Positions 7,644 through 9,986 of a stretch of DNA of 9,986 nucleotides are shown here, one piece after another. Positions within the stretch are counted from its first letter, which is position 1, and every line of letters begins with the position of its first letter. The position numbers and the translations under genes were made by a program. Under the pieces are notes generated by a model. The model did no database searches and had not been told where the DNA came from. It saw nothing but the letters and a program-made list of their open reading frames with translations. This stretch comes from Bryobacterales bacterium (GTDB taxonomy: Bacteria; Acidobacteriota; Terriglobia; Bryobacterales; Bryobacteraceae). The stretch spans positions 2,315 to 12,300 of the forward strand of contig PKYZ01000201.1 of the NCBI GenBank assembly GCA_003132865.1, written 5' to 3'.

Positions 7644-7652
7644 TGGTAGGAT
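7644..7652 (+). promoter_or_regulatory. Possible extended -10 element upstream of the glycosyltransferase gene
   Basis: TGGTAGGAT fits a TG-n-TANNNT extended -10 pattern (TAGGAT, 4 of 6). If used, transcription would start within a base or two of the ATG at 7660, giving a leaderless or nearly leaderless message. No good -35 is seen at the matching distance. The alternative is a normal leader with AGG (7648-7650) as a weak ribosome site 9 nt before the ATG. Confidence 0.22.
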
Positions 7653-7659
7653 ACCGGAG

Positions 7660-8547
7660 ATGCAGGACCCCGACCAACTGATTGATCCTACCGTTGGCCT
7701 TGAACCAGCCGAGCCCAACAGGCGGTCGAGGTCCCTCAACGGGCCGAGTTCCTGGTCCAAGCCCGTTAAGAAAACGGTTTACACTCTTAACGTCGGAGAC
7801 TACGCCCCGGAGATCTGCGCGCTAACCTACCCGCTATTGCAGGCCTACGCAAGCAAGATCGGCGCGGAGTTCCGTGTGATTCGGGAGCGCAGGTTCCCGG
7901 GGTGGCCATTGGACTACGAGAAGCTCCAGATTCACGAACTGGCGAGGGAAGACGGCAACGACTGGAGCATCTACATCGACAGCGACGCACTGGTGAACCC
8001 GGAGATGTTCGATGTAACCGAGCATCTGCATAAGAACACGGTTTGCCACAATGGCAAGGACATGGCCGGGATCCGCTGGAAGTACGACCAGTATTTCCGG
8101 CGGGACGGCCGGCACATCGGGTCCTGCAACTGGTTCGCGATCGCTTCCGATTGGTGCCTGGATTTGTGGCGGCCTCTGGACGATCTGACTCCGGAGGAGG
8201 CTATTGCCAACATCTACATTACCGTCGGCGAGCGCAACTCGGGGTACTGCGAAACGGCGCATCTGATCTCCGACTACACGCTTTCGAGGAACATAGCGCG
8301 CTTCGGTTTGAAGGTTCAGACGGTGATCGATGTGTGCGCGCATCTAGGTTGGCGCGGCCCCGGCGGACAACCAGCATCCCCCTTCTTGTTCCATAAGTAC
8401 GCGATTTCAAGAGAGCAGAAGGTGCGGGAAATGCTGACGATTTTGAGCACGCCGCTCGGTCAGGCCGGGCCGGCAGGCTTGGGCTGGGGGCTGCTCACTC
8501 CGGAAGGGTTGGCCGAGTTTCAGAGGAGGTGGGGCGTCCGGTTGTAA
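7660..8547 (+). CDS. Putative GT-A-fold glycosyltransferase
   Basis: Probably transfers a sugar from a nucleotide-sugar donor; donor and acceptor are unknown. The product is 295 aa. After a poorly structured first ~37 residues comes a beta strand (KTVYTLNVGDYAP), an alpha helix (LTYPLLQAYASKIGAEFRVI), then YEKLQIHELA and DWSIYIDSDALV, where D107-S108-D109 is a DxD metal/nucleotide-sugar motif preceded by hydrophobic residues. This resembles GT34/GT8-like GT-A enzymes. A later tryptophan/cysteine-rich part (SCNWFAIASDWCLDLW) and a late HKYAIS may be acceptor or metal elements. No signal peptide or membrane helix is seen. The ATG at 7660 is preferred to an in-frame TTG at 7594, because the intervening codons look non-coding. 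It is transcribed away from the sulfatase operon, from a shared 292-bp region. The fold call is moderate; the exact family is uncertain. Confidence 0.65.
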   Translation: MQDPDQLIDPTVGLEPAEPNRRSRSLNGPSSWSKPVKKTVYTLNVGDYAPEICALTYPLLQAYASKIGAEFRVIRERRFPGWPLDYEKLQIHELAREDGNDWSIYIDSDALVNPEMFDVTEHLHKNTVCHNGKDMAGIRWKYDQYFRRDGRHIGSCNWFAIASDWCLDLWRPLDDLTPEEAIANIYITVGERNSGYCETAHLISDYTLSRNIARFGLKVQTVIDVCAHLGWRGPGGQPASPFLFHKYAISREQKVREMLTILSTPLGQAGPAGLGWGLLTPEGLAEFQRRWGVRL

Positions 8548-8590
8548 CAGGATTGTACGGTGGGACGGCCCGGATACAGAGCGCGGGTTC

Positions 8591-8662
8591 TCCGCGGATC
8601 AGAGGGATCGACCGTGCTTAGCGATTGTTTTCAGTTAACTAGGAAGGGGTGGAATTGCGTGA
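8591..8662 (+). repeat. Dispersed ~72 bp direct repeat, copy 2
   Basis: Second copy of the element at 697-767, in the same orientation, about 89 percent identical over the aligned length. It lies 43 nt after the glycosyltransferase stop. It keeps the shared GGAATTGCGTGA end, but the purine run has one extra A (GGAAGG). The two copies enclose the whole sulfatase operon and the glycosyltransferase gene. A short hairpin just before it (CGCGG at 8582-8586, CCGCG at 8592-8596) is not shared with copy 1. Confidence 0.75.
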
Positions 8663-9048
8663 TCGGCTGGATGCCCGTCACCACTAAAGGCCGTGGCGGC
8701 CCGCTTCTTGCTGGGCCTGTTGCTTCTTCAGAGTCGCTCTTGCAGAATGGCTTGACACATTCGGCTGATACACGACCAAGAACGAATACAGCGGGAAAAA
8801 CAGTACAGGCCGCACCCGCATTGTCAGGGACAATGTTAAGAATATCTGCCCCACGTCGCTGGATACCGGGATGAAATTCCGCCCAATTGCTTGACCTTTG
8901 GTTGTCGAGGAGTCGGCCGAGGGCGACTACGGCGCCCGTCACCGCCGATGCGCCCCACCCCAACTGGTTCAAGCCCATCGTCTGGCGCGGCGCTTCTGCC
9001 GATCCGAATCGGCAACTGAGCTGGGGCTGGCTGAAGTAAACTGGATGT
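8663..9048. other. Gene-free stretch with broken coding signal
   Basis: The region between the glycosyltransferase and DUF433 genes (8548-9057) has no complete gene I can support. Past the repeat, two patches look coding. On the minus strand, a frame ending at TAG (8686-8684) reads DVGQIFLTLSLTMRVRP, then a hydrophobic LFFPLYSFLVVY, then a Gln/Lys-rich tail; it is closed upstream by a stop at 8929-8927. Above that, a second minus frame reads MGLNQLGWGASAVTGAVVAL, as if one gene had shifted frame near 8885-8930. On the plus strand, the exact mirror register of that second patch reads PHPNWFKPIVWRG and ends SADPNRQLSWGWLK at TAA (9037-9039). These could be remnants of one or two small genes. 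Which strand was coding cannot be decided by eye. Confidence 0.3.
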
Positions 9049-9057
9049 GGAGTCTCC

Positions 9058-9381
9058 ATGACGCCGACCAACGAGTATGTGGAAGTTCGGAACGGTGGAT
9101 ACTACGTCGCCGGAACCCGAATTGGACTTGACGTGGTTACATACGATTTTCGGAATGGGCGGTCGCCCGAAGCGATCTTTGATGCCTACCTGTCGATCGG
9201 ATCGCTGGCCAAGGTCTACGGCGCAATTACGTTTATCCTGGAGCATCCAAAAGAAATCGAGGCATATCTCGAAGATCAAGATCGTCGCTACGAAGAGATC
9301 AAGACCCGCTACCCCCTCACGCCCGGCATGATCGAGCGTTTTGAGCGAGGGAAGAGCGAAAGGGCAGAGAAGCAGGATTGA
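9058..9381 (+). CDS. DUF433 family protein, probable antitoxin
   Basis: A 107-aa protein of the DUF433 family, small helix-turn-helix-like proteins commonly paired with DUF5615 PIN-like toxins. Residues 7-75 carry the family pattern: YVEVRNGGYYVAGTRIGLD, then VVTYDFRNGRSPEAIFDAY (the helix-turn-helix-like part), then VYGAITFILEHPKEIEAYL. The tail is charged and helical (LEDQDRRYEEIK ... FERGKSERAEK), as expected for a toxin-binding segment. GGAG (9049-9052) lies 5 nt before the ATG, a good ribosome site. The stop overlaps the TTG start of the next gene, the usual arrangement for this pair, so the two are probably co-translated and self-regulated. The family call is firm; antitoxin activity is inferred from the pairing. 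Confidence 0.85.
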   Translation: MTPTNEYVEVRNGGYYVAGTRIGLDVVTYDFRNGRSPEAIFDAYLSIGSLAKVYGAITFILEHPKEIEAYLEDQDRRYEEIKTRYPLTPGMIERFERGKSERAEKQD

Positions 9382-9726
9382 GCCTTCGTTTCCAGGCCGA
9401 CGCCGACCTAAACCCCGAGATCGGCCGAGGATTGCGGCGGCGGGAACCGGCAATAGATTTTCGCGGCGCCGGAGGGGTGGATCCCGGACGGCACCCCGAT
9501 CCCGAAGTTCTTCGGATCGCCGCCGAGGCCGACCGGGTACCGGTCTCGCGAGACGTCGCGACGATACCGGGCCATTTTCGTCGATTCATCAAGCAAAACG
9601 AATCTCCCGGAGTGCTGTTGATCCCTTCACGCAGACCGATTCGGAGCCGTCATCGAGGGACTGTTAATGGTCTGGCTGAACTGGGCGCCGGAAGACTTGC
9701 AGAATCAGATGCGCTGGATTCCATAG
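9378..9726 (+). pseudogene. DUF5615 PIN-like toxin gene, frameshifted near its 3' end
   Basis: Partner of the DUF433 gene. From the TTG at 9378, which overlaps the preceding TGA, the product begins MSLRFQADADLNPEIGRGL, with the acidic start (D8, D10) typical of DUF5615, then DPEVLRIAAEADRV, VSRDVATIPGHF (D59) and ESPGVLLIPSRRPI. After Ile88 the frame loses its family character (RSRHRGTVNG ...) and runs to a stop at 9801. Skipping one base (C at 9642) restores a typical end, GAVIEGLLMVWLNWAPEDL followed by QNQMRWIP and TAG at 9724-9726, for a 115-aa product. So the gene carries a +1 insertion, or the sequence has an error there. As written the toxin would have a foreign 53-residue tail (141 aa) and may be inactive, leaving an orphan antitoxin. 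Confidence 0.75.
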
Positions 9727-9847
9727 ATTGGGTGGCGGCTTGGAGGGGTACGGGGGTCACAGCAATGGATAGCTTTTACGGCTTCAACCCGGCGGTGCGA
9801 TAGAGCCTTCCCACTCTTTGGCGAAGCGAAATGCGCCCCTTGCCGCA

Positions 9848-9856
9848 TGTTATGAT
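9848..9856 (+). promoter_or_regulatory. Extended -10 promoter element
   Basis: TG-T-TATGAT fits the extended -10 pattern, with TATGAT matching TATAAT at 5 of 6 positions. The expected start site near 9863 is about 20 nt before the ATG at 9884. No clear -35 is present at 16-18 nt spacing, which extended -10 promoters can tolerate. Confidence 0.5.
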
Positions 9857-9883
9857 GCCTTCGCGAGAGCTACCTGACCGCCT

Positions 9884-9986
9884 ATGTTCCGCAGCTTCGA
9901 TGAACTCCTGGACGCCGCGCGCGCCCGCGGTCCGGTTTCCATCGCCGTCGCCGCCGCGCACGATCCCGATGTGATCGAGGCGCTCA
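9884..9986 (+). CDS. Phosphate butyryltransferase/acetyltransferase-like enzyme, 5' part only
   Basis: Only the first 34 codons are in the window. The start MFRSFDELLDAARARGPVSI followed by AVAAAHDPDVIEAL closely resembles the N-terminus of the phosphate acetyl/butyryltransferase family (a helix, then a strand reading VAVAAA-x-D-x-D-V-hydrophobic-E). These enzymes exchange the acyl group between acyl-CoA and orthophosphate, usually beside an acyl kinase. The full gene would extend about 270 further codons. No strong ribosome site is seen; GAGAG at 9865-9869 is 14 nt away, rather far. The extended -10 promoter just upstream suggests this gene begins its own transcript. The choice between butyryl and acetyl specificity cannot be made from this fragment. 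Confidence 0.6.
   Translation, partial: MFRSFDELLDAARARGPVSIAVAAAHDPDVIEAL

Noticed and set aside
8582..8596. CGCGG/CCGCG hairpin after the glycosyltransferase gene as a terminator
   Set aside because: Short stem with no following T-run; the downstream bases are GATCAGAGGG.
8752..8757. Perfect plus-strand TTGACA as a promoter for the DUF433 gene
   Set aside because: No -10-like hexamer at 15-19 nt, and it lies about 300 bases upstream of the gene.

Overview
The window looks like chromosomal DNA from a GC-rich, aerobic, non-model soil-type bacterium. The gene families (a Tat-exported sulfatase, a copper-type formylglycine-generating enzyme, a long FG-GAP/VCBS protein, a DUF433/DUF5615 pair, a phosphate butyryl/acetyltransferase-like start) would fit an Acidobacteriota relative of Solibacter/Bryobacter. 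That assignment is inference from gene content only; there is no rRNA or other marker gene here.

Layout. (1) 1-529, minus: a small membrane-protein gene cut by the left edge, with coding signal that passes through all three minus frames, so probably a pseudogene. (2) 530-777: AT-rich then GC-rich non-coding DNA ending in copy 1 of a ~71 bp dispersed repeat. (3) 778-7367, minus: a tight four-gene operon read sulfatase -> FG-GAP/VCBS protein -> parvulin-type peptidyl-prolyl isomerase -> formylglycine-generating enzyme (FGE), with gaps of 19, 3 and 1 nt. (4) 7368-7659: divergent control region with a good -35/-10 pair for the operon and two adjacent 12-bp palindromes. (5) 7660-8547, plus: a probable GT-A-fold glycosyltransferase. 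(6) 8548-9057: copy 2 of the repeat, then DNA with broken coding signal. (7) 9058-9726, plus: a DUF433 antitoxin-like gene overlapping a DUF5615 PIN-like toxin gene whose 3' end is frameshifted. (8) 9848-9986, plus: an extended -10 promoter and the first 34 codons of a phosphate butyryltransferase/acetyltransferase-like gene cut by the right edge.

How it works together. The central operon appears to be a self-contained sulfatase production unit. The sulfatase carries the Cys-Thr-Pro-Ser-Arg signature that FGE oxidises to formylglycine, and it has a twin-arginine leader, so it would be matured and folded in the cytoplasm before export. The FGE has both catalytic cysteines. The isomerase has no export signal, so it is placed in the same compartment as FGE and the unfolded sulfatase. 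The FG-GAP protein has its own signal peptide and probably forms one or two beta-propellers outside the cytoplasm, perhaps as a partner or substrate-binding protein. The most unusual points are this module composition, and the direct repeats that bracket the operon plus the glycosyltransferase gene.
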